64,000 nt of DNA from Hyphomicrobiales bacterium (lineage in GTDB: Bacteria > Pseudomonadota > Alphaproteobacteria > Rhizobiales > Rhizobiaceae). The stretch is from NCBI GenBank assembly GCA_900467685.1, contig UBQX01000006.1, positions 62,001 to 126,000 of the forward strand, in the 5' to 3' direction. Shown piece by piece: positions 51,240-59,807 of this stretch. The notes beneath the pieces were generated by a model, which ran no database searches, was not told the DNA's origin, and saw only the letters and a list, made by a program, of their open reading frames with translations. A program made the position numbers and the translations under genes. Each line of letters begins with the position of its first letter. Position 1 is the stretch's first letter.

Positions 51240-51819
51240 CGCCACAGCCCTCCCGGACGATCATCGGCATGGACAGGTCGAGCAGGCCGGAACTGCCGGC
51301 CACCGGCGTGTCGAAGAGCGTGAAGGCGAGGCGGTAATGACCGATCGGCGGCACCGACAGCCAGTTGCCCGGCTGCGGGTTCTGTGACACGGCCACGGTC
51401 AGCGTCCCGTCATTGTTGTAGAGCACCGACTGGGCATTGAGCGCCGAGGGCAGGCCGGGCCGGCTGGTGAGCGGCGCGTTGGCTTCGTTGGTGATGGAAA
51501 GCGTCCAGAAGCGCGCCTGCGGCACCTTGCCGGAAACGCGATAGGTGCAGCCGCCTGTCAACGCCTCGCCGGCATCGTCATTATCCGCATAGAAGACGAG
51601 CCCCTCGGCACTGCCGAGCAGCAGGCCGGACGCCTTGGCGCGGTGGTTGCGGGCATAAGGATCGGCCTCGGACGTCTGCGCCTTGGGAAAGGCCTGCCAT
51701 GCGCCGAGGGTAAGCGCACTGAAGCCGGAAGAGCGGCTGATCGCACTCTGGGTGATGAGAATGCCGACGCCGAAGGCAATCACGAGAGAAACGGCAACGA
51801 GAAGGGGAACCCGGAACAT
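51232..51819 (-). CDS. DUF1214-family protein
   Basis: 195 residues: N-terminal membrane helix or signal (LLVAVSLVIAFGVGILITQSAI), then the DUF1214 beta-rich domain (GCTYRVSGKVPQARFWTLSITN, LPSALNAQSVLYNNDGTLTVAVSQNPQPGNWLSVPPIGHYRLAFTLFDTPV). First gene of a two-gene unit with the DUF1254 protein. No function is known; envelope location is expected. Confidence 0.85.
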   Translation of the reverse strand: MFRVPLLVAVSLVIAFGVGILITQSAISRSSGFSALTLGAWQAFPKAQTSEADPYARNHRAKASGLLLGSAEGLVFYADNDDAGEALTGGCTYRVSGKVPQARFWTLSITNEANAPLTSRPGLPSALNAQSVLYNNDGTLTVAVSQNPQPGNWLSVPPIGHYRLAFTLFDTPVAGSSGLLDLSMPMIVREGCGDA

Positions 51820-51906
51820 GAACTGGCTTGCTTCTTTCTCGTTCTATCTCTTTGTCTTCATGCGTCAATTCTTCTGAACCACGCCGCATGCCGTGCTGAA
51901 ACCGCT

Positions 51907-54093
51907 CTACTTGCTGCCCACCTGCACCGGAACCGTCACCCCGTCGGCGCTGGCGCCGGAGAGCGGAGCGGCCTCGGAAAGCGCCTTGCCGATCGTCTCT
52001 ATCAGCTTGGTCGAAGCAGGGCTTAGCATGCGCGGACGCTCGATCGAAAGGCGCGTTTCCTCGCTTCCCGGCTTCTTTTCGCCGGTCTGGCTGGAGACAT
52101 TGCTGGCGACGATGGCGGGTGTCGGAATGTCGATGCCGGGGATGGGGCGCAGCGGGATCCCCTCATGCGCATAATCCATCAGCTTCTTGAAGGTCGCGGC
52201 CGGCAGCGAGCCGCCGGTGATGCGGTTGGTCGGCGAGAAGTCGTCATTGCCCAGCCACACCGCGCAGGTGAAATTGCCGGTGAAGCCGACGAACCACGCG
52301 TCGCGATAGGACTGCGTCGTGCCGGTCTTGCCGGCTGTGGGGATGGCATTGTCGAGGGCCGCGCGCCGCGCCGTCCCGTTGACCGGAATGGTGACGAGGA
52401 TGCGGTTCATCGACCGCGTCGCCTGCTCGGACAGGACCCGCTTGGCCGGCAGTTCGTCGCGGTCGAAATCATAGATGATCTTGCCGGTGTCGTCGGTGAT
52501 CTGGAGGATGCCGTGGCGGCGCGTCTGCATGCCGCCTGACATGAAGACACCATAGGCGGTCGCCTGGTCCATGATGGTCACTTCGGACGTGCCGATCGGT
52601 ATGGTCACATCGTTCTTGATAGGCGTCTCGACGCCCATGTCATGCGCCATCTTGATGATCGGCGGGATGCCGAAATGTTCCTTCGCAAGCCGCACCGGAA
52701 TGGTGTTGATCGACTTCGCCAGCCCCGTCATCAGCGAAACGCGGCCCTCATAGGAGCGCTCATAGTTCTGCGGCGTCCAGTTGCCCCAGGAGATCGGCGC
52801 ATCGGTGATCATCGATTCCGGCGTGAAGCCGTTTTCCATGGCCAGCGCATAGGTGTAGACCTTGAAGGACGAGCCCGGCTGGCGCAGCGCCCGCGTGGCG
52901 CGGTTGAACTGGCTCTCGCCATAGTCTCGCCCGCCGACCATCGCCCGCACCGCGCCGCCGTTTTCGATCAGCACCAGCGCGCCCTGGCCGATATGCGCGC
53001 TCTCGCCATATTGGCGCAGCGTCGACTGCATCGACTCGTCCGCCGCCTGCTGCAGTTGCGGATCGAAGGTCGTCTTGACGATCAGCGTGTGGGAGGACTT
53101 CGGCCCGGCCAGTCGCTTGGCCTCGTCGAAGGCCCAGTCGAGGTAATAGTCGGGCGACTGCGAGCCGGCGCGATCGACGACGCTGGCCGGATTGCGCCGC
53201 GCTGCGACCACCTGACCCTCGGTCATGAAACCCGCCTGCACGAGATTGGTCAGCACGTCATTGGCGCGCGCGCGCGCCGCCGGCAGGTTGACGGCCGGCG
53301 AATATTTGGTCGGCGCCTTGAAAAGCCCGGCCATCATCGCGGCTTCGGCGAGATTGACGTCGGTGACATCCTTGCCGAAATAATATTGCGCTGCCGCCTC
53401 TGCGCCGAAGGTGCCGCCGCCCATATAGGCGCGGTCGAGATAGAGCCGCAGGATTTCCTTCTTCGTCAGATGCGATTCCAGCCACAGCGCCAGGAAGGCT
53501 TCCTTGATCTTGCGCTCGATGGAGCGTTCATTGGAGAGGAACAGGTTCTTGGCCAGCTGCTGCGTCAGCGTCGAGCCGCCCTGAACCACGCCGCCGGCGC
53601 GCGCATTGGTGGAAATGGCGCGGAAGAGGCCGATGATGTCGATGCCGAAATGGTCGAAGAAGCGGCGGTCTTCGGTCGCCAGCAACGCCTTGACGAAATA
53701 GTCCGGCAGGTCGTCGACCGGCACCGATTTCTCATGGATGATGCCGCGATGGCCGATCTGGTTGCCGTAGCGGTCGAGGAAGGTCACGGCATAGTCGCCG
53801 CGCTTGCGCCAGTCGTCCAGGGTTTCCTGGAACGCCGGTTGCGCCAGCGCCAGCATGAGCACGAAACCGGCAGCCCCCAGCGTCATCGCCTCGCCAGCGA
53901 CTTCGAACAGCGCCTTCCACAACCCGCGGGCGCGGAAGCGCTGGAAGAAAATGGTGATCGATTGCCAGGTGGAGCCCAGCCGGTCGCCCAGCGTCCACAG
54001 CGCCGAATCCAGCGCCGCGTCGAGCTGCAGAAAGAAAAACCGCTTGCGGATGCGCCGCTTTTCGTTCTTTGAAGGGTCGTTCGGATCGGTCAT
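51907..54093 (-). CDS. mrcA: Class A penicillin-binding protein (PBP1A family)
   Basis: 728-residue bifunctional peptidoglycan synthase. After a basic cytoplasmic N-terminus and a membrane helix (about residues 68-88), the glycosyltransferase GT51 domain has the catalytic ATEDRRFFDHFG and GGSTLTQQLAKNLFL, KIKEAFLALWLE. The transpeptidase domain has SxxK in QPGSSFKVY, SxN in AKSINT and KTGTTQ. Start ATG 54093 gives the standard N-terminus; a longer frame to 54204 overlaps the divergent gene. The symbol is by family; rhizobia carry several PBP1 paralogues. Confidence 0.92.
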   Translation of the reverse strand: MTDPNDPSKNEKRRIRKRFFFLQLDAALDSALWTLGDRLGSTWQSITIFFQRFRARGLWKALFEVAGEAMTLGAAGFVLMLALAQPAFQETLDDWRKRGDYAVTFLDRYGNQIGHRGIIHEKSVPVDDLPDYFVKALLATEDRRFFDHFGIDIIGLFRAISTNARAGGVVQGGSTLTQQLAKNLFLSNERSIERKIKEAFLALWLESHLTKKEILRLYLDRAYMGGGTFGAEAAAQYYFGKDVTDVNLAEAAMMAGLFKAPTKYSPAVNLPAARARANDVLTNLVQAGFMTEGQVVAARRNPASVVDRAGSQSPDYYLDWAFDEAKRLAGPKSSHTLIVKTTFDPQLQQAADESMQSTLRQYGESAHIGQGALVLIENGGAVRAMVGGRDYGESQFNRATRALRQPGSSFKVYTYALAMENGFTPESMITDAPISWGNWTPQNYERSYEGRVSLMTGLAKSINTIPVRLAKEHFGIPPIIKMAHDMGVETPIKNDVTIPIGTSEVTIMDQATAYGVFMSGGMQTRRHGILQITDDTGKIIYDFDRDELPAKRVLSEQATRSMNRILVTIPVNGTARRAALDNAIPTAGKTGTTQSYRDAWFVGFTGNFTCAVWLGNDDFSPTNRITGGSLPAATFKKLMDYAHEGIPLRPIPGIDIPTPAIVASNVSSQTGEKKPGSEETRLSIERPRMLSPASTKLIETIGKALSEAAPLSGASADGVTVPVQVGSK

Positions 54094-54206
54094 GGCGCTG
54101 GCGCTTGGCTTTGCTCGGATGCGTGTCCGAAATCGGGACACCTCTCGTATAATCCAGATTTCGTTGATTTGAACGGAAATCACAAGAAAAGAATGCAGGC
54201 ACAATC

Positions 54207-54662
54207 ATGACCGAAGCTCCCTTCTGGAAGTCGAAGACGCTTCTCGAAATGTCGGACACCGAATGGGAAAGCCTGTGCGACGGCTGCGGGCTCTGTTGTC
54301 TCAACAAGCTGGAGGACTGGGACACGGGCGAAATCGCCTGGACCTCGATCCGCTGCACGCTGCTCGATGGCGACACCTGTCGTTGCAAGGATTACGAGAA
54401 TCGCCAGAAGACGGTGCCGGACTGCATTCGCCTGACGGTGCAATCCGTCAACGAAATCACCTGGCTGCCGCCCACCTGCGCCTATCGCCTCGTCCGCGAT
54501 GGCGAAGACCTGAAATGGTGGCATCCGCTCGTCTCCGGCAATCCGGACACGGTGCACGAGGCCGGCATCTCCGTGCGCGGCCAGACGATCAGCGAAGACG
54601 GCATCGATATCGACGACTACGAGGATTATCTCGTCGACTGGCCGTTGAACCGCGAGGGGTGA
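54207..54662 (+). CDS. YcgN-family cysteine-cluster protein (UPF0260)
   Basis: 151 residues with a conserved cysteine cluster: [15 protein letters not shown] (three cysteines of CxxCGxCC), then [19 protein letters not shown] and PDCIRLT, and PPTCAYRLV. The cysteines probably bind a metal, zinc or Fe-S. Divergent from the PBP gene. The family is widespread in proteobacteria and uncharacterised. Confidence 0.92.
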   Translation: MTEAPFWKSKTLLEMSDTEWESLCDGCGLCCLNKLEDWDTGEIAWTSIRCTLLDGDTCRCKDYENRQKTVPDCIRLTVQSVNEITWLPPTCAYRLVRDGEDLKWWHPLVSGNPDTVHEAGISVRGQTISEDGIDIDDYEDYLVDWPLNREG

Positions 54663-54731
54663 AGAGACGCCCGGATTGCGTCATGCGGCCGCGCTCTTGA
54701 TATAACGCAAGGCGCCATGCCTCTTGCGATG

Positions 54732-54755
54732 ATAGATATGAATTATTATATCTAT
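54732..54755 (+). promoter_or_regulatory. 24-bp inverted repeat upstream of the AhpD-like gene
   Basis: ATAGATAT (54732-54739) and ATATCTAT (54748-54755) are perfect inverted arms around GAATTATT, 22 bp before the start codon. ATAG-N7-TTAT within it loosely resembles the OxyR pattern ATAG-N7-CTAT. The position suits repression by a dimer. Confidence 0.5.
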
Positions 54756-54776
54756 TCCATCACAGGAGACATGAGC

Positions 54777-55139
54777 ATGACCAAGAACTATCCCGAGATC
54801 ATCAAGGGCATTTCCTTGAATTCCCGAAAGATCCGCAAGGCGATACCCGAGACCATGGCCGGCTTCTCGCAACTGGCGCAAAACGCCAGCAAGGACGGGG
54901 CGCTGTCGGCGAAAACCAAGGAAATGATCGCGGTCGCCATCGCGATCGCCACCCGCTGCGACGGCTGCATCGGCTATCATGTCGAAGCGCTGGTGAAGCT
55001 CGGCTGCACGTTCGAAGAGTTCAACGAGGTGCTCGGCATGACCATCTATCTCGGTGGCGGCCCCTCGCTCATGTATGCCGCAGATGCGGTCGCGGCCTTC
55101 GAGCAGTTCTCCGCCGCCCAAGGCATCACGACTGCCTGA
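54777..55139 (+). CDS. Carboxymuconolactone decarboxylase/AhpD-like protein
   Basis: 120 residues. The AhpD-type helical core holds the redox motif CDGCIGYHVEALVKLG (CxxC followed by H at +3), preceded by LSAKTKEMIAVAIAIATR. AhpD-like proteins are alkylhydroperoxidases that reduce partner peroxiredoxins. AGGAG lies eight bases before ATG 54777; ATG 54771 is too close to it. A strong dyad overlaps its likely promoter, suggesting redox-dependent control. Confidence 0.88.
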   Translation: MTKNYPEIIKGISLNSRKIRKAIPETMAGFSQLAQNASKDGALSAKTKEMIAVAIAIATRCDGCIGYHVEALVKLGCTFEEFNEVLGMTIYLGGGPSLMYAADAVAAFEQFSAAQGITTA

Positions 55140-55731
55140 GAGGCGGGGGCGAATTTCTCATTTGACTCGAACCGGTTAGCGGAATTCGACGGAAATAGGA
55201 AAATAAGCCTTGACGGCGTGACGGTCGTTTGATACAAACAAGGCACAGTCACAGAGTTGTGGCTGCGCTACAGGGAAACCCCGATTTCCCGTCCCGGGCC
55301 TAGAATCGTTGGCTTTCTGATGAAAGCTGCAGCGTGGGTCATTCGGGTTTAACGCGCAAGAGATGACGGGCGGTTTCGGATCGACATGGAATTTATTCCT
55401 AGATCCGGCCGCCCGTCGGCGTTTTTGGGGCTGGCGGCAGGGCCCTGCTGGATGTGGTGCCGATTTTCCTGGCCTTTAGCGTTAGTACGTTTGGCAAAGC
55501 GGAGCGGTGTTCTCCCTCTTCTCCCCTCGGGGAGAAGGTGGCTCGAAGGGCCGGATGAGGGGGCCGACCGCTGCGCGAAATGGGAACCCCTCATCCCCTC
55601 ACTACGTTCGGGACTTCTCCCCAAGGGGAGAAGAGGGTGCCAGACAATTCGCGCCTTCGCAGCCCCGCTATGCAGTGGCACTGATCTGGCGCCTTCAAAC
55701 CATTCTCGGCTCGTTTCGGCTGGAGACCATC
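55140..55731. other. Non-coding region before the GTA cluster, containing a composite repeat
   Basis: 592 bp. From 55505 to 55640 it holds two inverted family B copies (TTCTCCCCTCGGGGAGAAGG and CTTCTCCCCAAGGGGAGAAG) with the GGCTCGAAGGGCCGGATGAGGGGG / CCCCTCATCCCCTCACTACG arms, one composite palindrome. ORFs in this stretch (for example 55386-55751) are products of the repeat. The rest (55140-55380) should hold the GTA promoter; GTTAGCGGAATTCGAC around 55172 is unremarkable. Confidence 0.5.
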
Positions 55732-56292
55732 ATGACATTCGACGACATTGACCCCGGCCTTTACGGTGCCTGGGGCGAGGGCGGCTATTGCGGCGGCGCT
55801 GCCGCGACTGCGATGTCGCCCGCGCCTGACCGGCGGACGCGGCACCTCGCCTATGATCTCGCGCTGGACCTGGCGCTCGAGATCAAGTCGGCCGAAGCGC
55901 TGGCTGCGGGCGCGGATCTGCGGTTGCTTCTGAACGAGGCGACCGAGGAGCTGAAGGAACAGCTGCGGCTCTTCCAGCGCCTGCGCCGCGAGGCCGCCGA
56001 GCGGCTGGATGATCCGGACGGCGACCACAAGCTCGCCCGCGCGGATCTCAAGGCCGCGACGGACGCGCTCTCGCTGATCGTCCGCACGCTCGACAAGACA
56101 GACGAATTGCAGAGGAAGATCGACGATGCGGGCGAGGCGGACCGGGCGCGGCATGTCGACGATGAAACGCTCGATCGCCTCTGCGAAAGCCTCAACCGCC
56201 ATATCGCGGACCGGGCCGGCCAGCTTGCCCGTGAACAGGCCGCCGCCGGGGTCGTCCGGGAAGAGCGACCGCCCGACGACGCGCCCGGATGA
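55732..56292 (+). CDS. Hypothetical protein at GTA cluster start (small-terminase-like)
   Basis: 186 residues, mostly helix: LAYDLALDLALEIKSAEALAAGADLRLLLNEATEELKEQLRLFQRLRREAAERLDD, then LSLIVRTLDKTDELQRKIDD and a basic C-terminus. GGAG is seven bases before the ATG at 55732. Position immediately before a large terminase, and the helical, charged composition, fit a GTA gp1/small-terminase role (binding DNA and recruiting TerL); sequence alone does not prove it. The reading frame of the terminase overlaps its end. Confidence 0.65.
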   Translation: MTFDDIDPGLYGAWGEGGYCGGAAATAMSPAPDRRTRHLAYDLALDLALEIKSAEALAAGADLRLLLNEATEELKEQLRLFQRLRREAAERLDDPDGDHKLARADLKAATDALSLIVRTLDKTDELQRKIDDAGEADRARHVDDETLDRLCESLNRHIADRAGQLAREQAAAGVVREERPPDDAPG

Positions 56293-56347
56293 GACGGCGC
56301 GGCGGCTGGTCCAGCTTCTCCGGCTGCTGGCCCGGCTCGAAGAGAGG

Positions 56348-57913
56348 ATGGACAGGATTGCGATCGCGCGGATGACGATACTGCGGAAGACACCGGCGCT
56401 GGCGGCGGATATCGAGGACGGAAAACGATCCCCTCCCAACCCTCCCCACAAGGGGGAGGGGGACCCTGCCGCGCCGGTTTCCCTTCATGAGGGACCGGAG
56501 CCGTATGCCGCACCGATGTCTGATGTGAAGGACCATGCGGATGCTGCATCCGTCTGCGGTCCTTCGGGGCAGGGCAGCCACCCCGAGTCATTCTCCCCCC
56601 TTGAGGGGGAGATGGCCGGCAGGCCAGAGGGGGGTGCCCCGCCCGCGACCGCCACCCCCCGCTGGCGCATCGGCCCGCATCTTCTCACGGATGGCGAACT
56701 CCTCGCCGCCTCGCGCGACTGGCGCATCCTTTCCCGTCCCGAACAGCAGCCGCCTTCCGGCGATTGGCGCACATGGCTGCTGATCGGCGGGCGCGGCTCG
56801 GGCAAGACGCGGGCGGGGGCCGAATGGGTGCATGGGCTGGCGCGGCGAACGTCCGGCCTGCGCATCGCGCTCGTGGCCGAAACCTTTGCCGACGCCCGCG
56901 AGGTGATGATCGACGGCCAATCCGGGATCATGCGCATTGCCGGGCGCGAGCGTCCGGTCTTCGAAATCTCGCGCCGCCGGCTTGTCTGGCCGAACGGTTC
57001 GAGCGCCTATCTCTTCTCGTCCGAAGACCCGGAAAGCCTGCGCGGTCCGCAATTCCATGCCGCCTGGTGCGACGAGCTCGCCAAATGGAAGCATGCCGAG
57101 GCGACCTTCGACATGCTGCAATTCGGCCTGCGGCTGGGGGACGACCCGCGCCAGCTGGTGACGACCACCCCCCGTCCGCTGCCGCTTCTCAAGCGCCTGA
57201 TGACCGATCCCGGCACGGCGCTGACGCGCATCGCCACGCTCTCCAATGCCGGCAATCTAGCGCCGGGCTTCATCGCCGCGCTGGAGGCGCGCTATGGCGG
57301 CACGCGGCTCGGGCGGCAGGAACTCGACGGCGAGCTGATCGAGGACCGCGAAGACGCCTTCTGGCGGCGCGATGCGATTTCGGTTGCGTCGCTCGGAGAG
57401 ATCGGCCCGCTGACGCGCATCGTCGTCGGCGTCGATCCGCCTGTCGGCCATGGCGCGACAAGCTGCTGCGGAATCGTGGTGGCGGGCATCGATGGCAAGG
57501 GCAGGGCGGTGGTGCTGGCCGATGCTTCAGTGGAAGCCGCAACGCCAGCCGGCTGGGCCATTGCAGTGGCCCGTGCCTATCGCCGTTTCGAGGCCGACCG
57601 CGTGGTCGCCGAAATCAACCAGGGCGGCGACATGGTCGTCTCGACGCTGCGCGGCATCGACGAAAACCTGCCGATTACGACGGTCCGCGCCGCCCGCGGC
57701 AAGGTCGCCCGCGCCGAGCCGGTGGCCGCTCTCTACGAACAGGGCCGCGTGACGCACGCCGGACGGTTCTCGGCCCTCGAAGACCAGATGTGCGACTTCG
57801 GCCCCGACGGCCTCTCCTCCGGCCGCTCGCCCGACCGGCTCGACGCACTCGTCTGGGCGCTGACGGCGCTGATGCTGGAGGGCCACGGCGAGCCGAGGGT
57901 GCGGGGTGTGTGA
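56348..57913 (+). CDS. Phage/GTA large terminase subunit
   Basis: 521 residues with this start; open frame extends to 56126 and a GTG at 56231 is possible. The packaging motor ATPase has Walker A LLIGGRGSGKTRAGAEWV and Walker B HAAWCDELAKW, then coupling motif VTTTPRPLPLLKRL; the nuclease domain follows with IVVGVDPPVGHG, VVAEINQGGDMV and SPDRLDALVWAL, giving the acidic metal ligands. This is the RcGTA g2/Terminase_6 type. The N-terminal 90 residues contain two in-frame palindromic repeats (56426-56638), making the linker before the ATPase unusually long and proline-rich. Confidence 0.9.
   Translation: MDRIAIARMTILRKTPALAADIEDGKRSPPNPPHKGEGDPAAPVSLHEGPEPYAAPMSDVKDHADAASVCGPSGQGSHPESFSPLEGEMAGRPEGGAPPATATPRWRIGPHLLTDGELLAASRDWRILSRPEQQPPSGDWRTWLLIGGRGSGKTRAGAEWVHGLARRTSGLRIALVAETFADAREVMIDGQSGIMRIAGRERPVFEISRRRLVWPNGSSAYLFSSEDPESLRGPQFHAAWCDELAKWKHAEATFDMLQFGLRLGDDPRQLVTTTPRPLPLLKRLMTDPGTALTRIATLSNAGNLAPGFIAALEARYGGTRLGRQELDGELIEDREDAFWRRDAISVASLGEIGPLTRIVVGVDPPVGHGATSCCGIVVAGIDGKGRAVVLADASVEAATPAGWAIAVARAYRRFEADRVVAEINQGGDMVVSTLRGIDENLPITTVRAARGKVARAEPVAALYEQGRVTHAGRFSALEDQMCDFGPDGLSSGRSPDRLDALVWALTALMLEGHGEPRVRGV
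56426..56638. repeat. Two palindromic repeats (family B) inside the terminase gene
   Basis: 56431-56463 (CCTCCCAACCCTCCCCACAA then GGGGGAGGGGG) encodes SPPNPPHKGEG; 56589-56638 (ATTCTCCCCCCTTGAGGGGG and on to GGGGGGTGCC) encodes SFSPLEGEMAGRPEGGAP. The first is near-identical to 47060-47093 and the second to 26950-26999. Both stay in frame. Confidence 0.8.
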
Positions 57914-57997
57914 TGTACACGCAAAAGGTGTTGCATTGGAAAAGGAAACCCGTAATTGTTTCTTTAAGGGGTTGTTAAGGGTTGGAAGTTAACTTAT

Positions 57998-58480
57998 ATG
58001 TCAACAATCAAGGAGCTGGAAAAGTCGGGCGAGCTCATACAGGTTGCCGTTCGGTTATATCGCGGTGAGCGTGAAAACAGGTTGTTTTATGCGCTTCCGG
58101 CTTTTGTTCAGTGGGTGAGCAAAGATTTGCCGGGCCTGAAGCCCCTGGATGAGCATGACATGCTGCCCGCAGAGCAGTTTCGGAGTCTGTTGCGAGATTA
58201 CCTGATCGGGCGGCGCCTGAACGTTTCGGACGATTACAAGCGTCTGAGACCGCGTGAGAAGGACGTTTTCGAATTGAAGACGGCGGATTTGAGGATCTTC
58301 GGCTGGTTCTACCGCCGGGATATCTTCATCGCCAGTTTCGGAGACAGCATGGAGCGGGTGAAGACGCACGACCTTTACGACGGCTACCGTGATGAAACGG
58401 TCCGTCTGCGGGCGGCGTTGCCATTGAATGAGCCGAAATGGCTGCAGAACGTAAAGGAAGACGATGTCATTTCTTTTTGA
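57998..58480 (+). CDS. RelE/HigB-like toxin of a cassette inside the GTA cluster
   Basis: 160 residues. The C-terminal half carries the RelE-type strand pattern DVFELKTADLRIFGWFYRRDIFIASFGDSMERVKT, where interspersed Arg/Lys residues would contact mRNA; the N-terminal half (ALPAFVQWVSKDLPGLKPLDEHDMLP) is an extension. It is followed, with 17 bp overlap, by an XRE protein, so a HigBA-like module is likely. The upstream 84 bp are AT-rich with repeats TTAAGGG-GTTGTTAAGGGTTG and a GTTAA/TTAAC dyad, a likely own promoter. Base composition is lower in GC than the flanking GTA genes. Confidence 0.7.
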   Translation: MSTIKELEKSGELIQVAVRLYRGERENRLFYALPAFVQWVSKDLPGLKPLDEHDMLPAEQFRSLLRDYLIGRRLNVSDDYKRLRPREKDVFELKTADLRIFGWFYRRDIFIASFGDSMERVKTHDLYDGYRDETVRLRAALPLNEPKWLQNVKEDDVISF

Positions 58481-58793
58481 ACTCGACCCCAAACAGGAGG
58501 TCGCTGCCGATCTGATCGCGGATGTCGGACGGCAATTGCAGACATTGCACGAAGAGCGTCAGCAGCGCGGCAAGTTCACGCAGCAGGATGTCGCGAGGCG
58601 GCTCGGCGTGGACCGGGCGCGGGTCAACAAATGCTTTTCCGGCTACAACAATCTGACGCTCAGAACGCTGGCCGAGCTCGTCTGGGCGATGGATGGCGAG
58701 ATCGAGATCAAGATAAACCTGCCCAAGGCGGCAACCGGCGCCTCCGGCGGCGAAAGCCATGCGGCTCAGCCCGCCACGCAGGCAGCCGAATAG
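58464..58793 (+). CDS. XRE-type antitoxin of the GTA-embedded cassette
   Basis: 109 residues. The helix-turn-helix is FTQQDVARRLGVDRARVNKCFSGYNNLTLRTLAELVWAMDGEIEIKI, as in HigA/XRE antitoxins; the N-terminal segment DPKQEVAADLIADVGRQLQTLHEERQQ is helical and the C-terminal tail is Ala-rich. Its start lies inside the toxin gene. A terminator at 58907-58931 closes the cassette. Confidence 0.82.
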   Translation: MSFLFELDPKQEVAADLIADVGRQLQTLHEERQQRGKFTQQDVARRLGVDRARVNKCFSGYNNLTLRTLAELVWAMDGEIEIKINLPKAATGASGGESHAAQPATQAAE

Positions 58794-58906
58794 GCTGATC
58801 CGCGCCAGCACCCGGCAGAGCGCTGTTTGCCGCTCATGTCGGAATGTGCTGCCCCACGCGCCCCCGCCCGGGGCCGCCAACACATGTTTAGAGCCGTAAG
58901 GCCGTT

Positions 58907-58931
58907 ATCCCGCCCTCGCGCGGGATTTTTT
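58907..58931 (+). terminator. Intrinsic terminator of the toxin-antitoxin cassette
   Basis: ATCCCGC (58907-58913) and GCGGGAT (58920-58926) enclose CCTCGC, followed by TTTTT. The loop and lower stem are the same as in the terminator at 63357-63386. Confidence 0.8.
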
Positions 58932-58960
58932 GCTCGAAATCATCATCAAAGGAGGTGCCG

Positions 58961-59641
58961 ATGACCGATCGCACCGGCTTCTTCACCCATGTCCGCGCCA
59001 CGCTCGGACGCGGCAGCCTCTCGGTCGCGCAGCTAGACGGCCTCAACCGTCTCCTCGATGCCTTCGCTCCGCGGCGCGATCTCTTCGATCCGCGTCATCA
59101 GGCCTACATCCTTGCCACCGCCTGGCATGAGACGGGCGCGCGGATGCAGCCGGTGACGGAGAACCTGAACTATTCCGCACGCGGGCTGCTGGCCACCTTT
59201 CCGAACCGCTTTTCCGCCGACGAGGCCAAGGCTTACGCCCGCCAGCCGGAGAAGATCGCCAATCGCGTTTATGCAGCCCGCATGGGCAATGGCGACGAGG
59301 CGGGCGGCGATGGCTGGCGCTTTCGCGGGCGCGGGCTGGTGCAGATCACCGGCCGGCGCAACTATCGCTCATTCGGCATCGAGAGCGCGCCGGACAAGGC
59401 GCTCGACCCGATTGTCGCGACCCGCATTCTCATCAACGGCATGGTCAGCGGCGCCTTCTCCGGCGCCCGCCTCTCCGACTATTTCCGCCCCGGCCGCGAG
59501 GACTGGGTGAAGGCCCGCGCCATCGTCAACGGGCGGGACAAGGCGGAGCTGGTGGCGGGCTATGGGCGGGTGTTTTGCGAGGGGTTGCGGGCGGTGTCGT
59601 CCTCTCCCCTTGTGGGAGAGGAAGCGATTTCAACATCTTAG
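58961..59641 (+). CDS. GH19-family endolysin/chitinase-like protein
   Basis: 226 residues. The glycoside hydrolase 19 core contains YILATAWHETGARMQPVTENLNYSARGLLATFP with the catalytic glutamate in HETG, then YAARMGNGDEAGGDGWRFRGRGLVQITGRRNY, the second conserved block. No signal peptide, so it depends on a holin or lysis for release. GGAGG precedes ATG 58961. Its last residues (about SSSPLVGEEAISTS) and the TAG stop are encoded by a palindromic repeat that begins near 59601, so the native C-terminus has been replaced. Lies between the toxin cassette and the portal gene. Confidence 0.88.
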   Translation: MTDRTGFFTHVRATLGRGSLSVAQLDGLNRLLDAFAPRRDLFDPRHQAYILATAWHETGARMQPVTENLNYSARGLLATFPNRFSADEAKAYARQPEKIANRVYAARMGNGDEAGGDGWRFRGRGLVQITGRRNYRSFGIESAPDKALDPIVATRILINGMVSGAFSGARLSDYFRPGREDWVKARAIVNGRDKAELVAGYGRVFCEGLRAVSSSPLVGEEAISTS

Positions 59642-59780
59642 CTTCAGCTAAGTGTTAGAAATCGCAGGTGAGGGGGTTCCTTTCTGGCACTGTCGCAATT
59701 CACCCCTCACCAAGCTCGCCGCGCCAATCGGCTTCGCCTCTTGGGGCGAGCTATCCTCTCCCACAAGGGGAGAGGAGGAC
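59601..59780. repeat. Composite family B repeat with 42-bp palindromic core, copy 1
   Basis: CCTCTCCCCTTGTGGGAGAGG at 59601-59621 and its inverse at 59754-59776 bound the element. Inside, 59624-59665 contains GATTTC/GAAATC arms and CTTAGC-TTCA-GCTAAG. This 42-bp core occurs again, in reverse complement and without a mismatch, at 60981-61022. Confidence 0.85.
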
Positions 59781-59807
59781 CACTAGCAATCATCCGAAAG
59801 GACCCCA

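Noticed and set aside
55386-55751. 121-residue plus-strand ORF
   Set aside because: Most of it is translation of the composite palindromic repeat at 55505-55640; no ribosome binding site.
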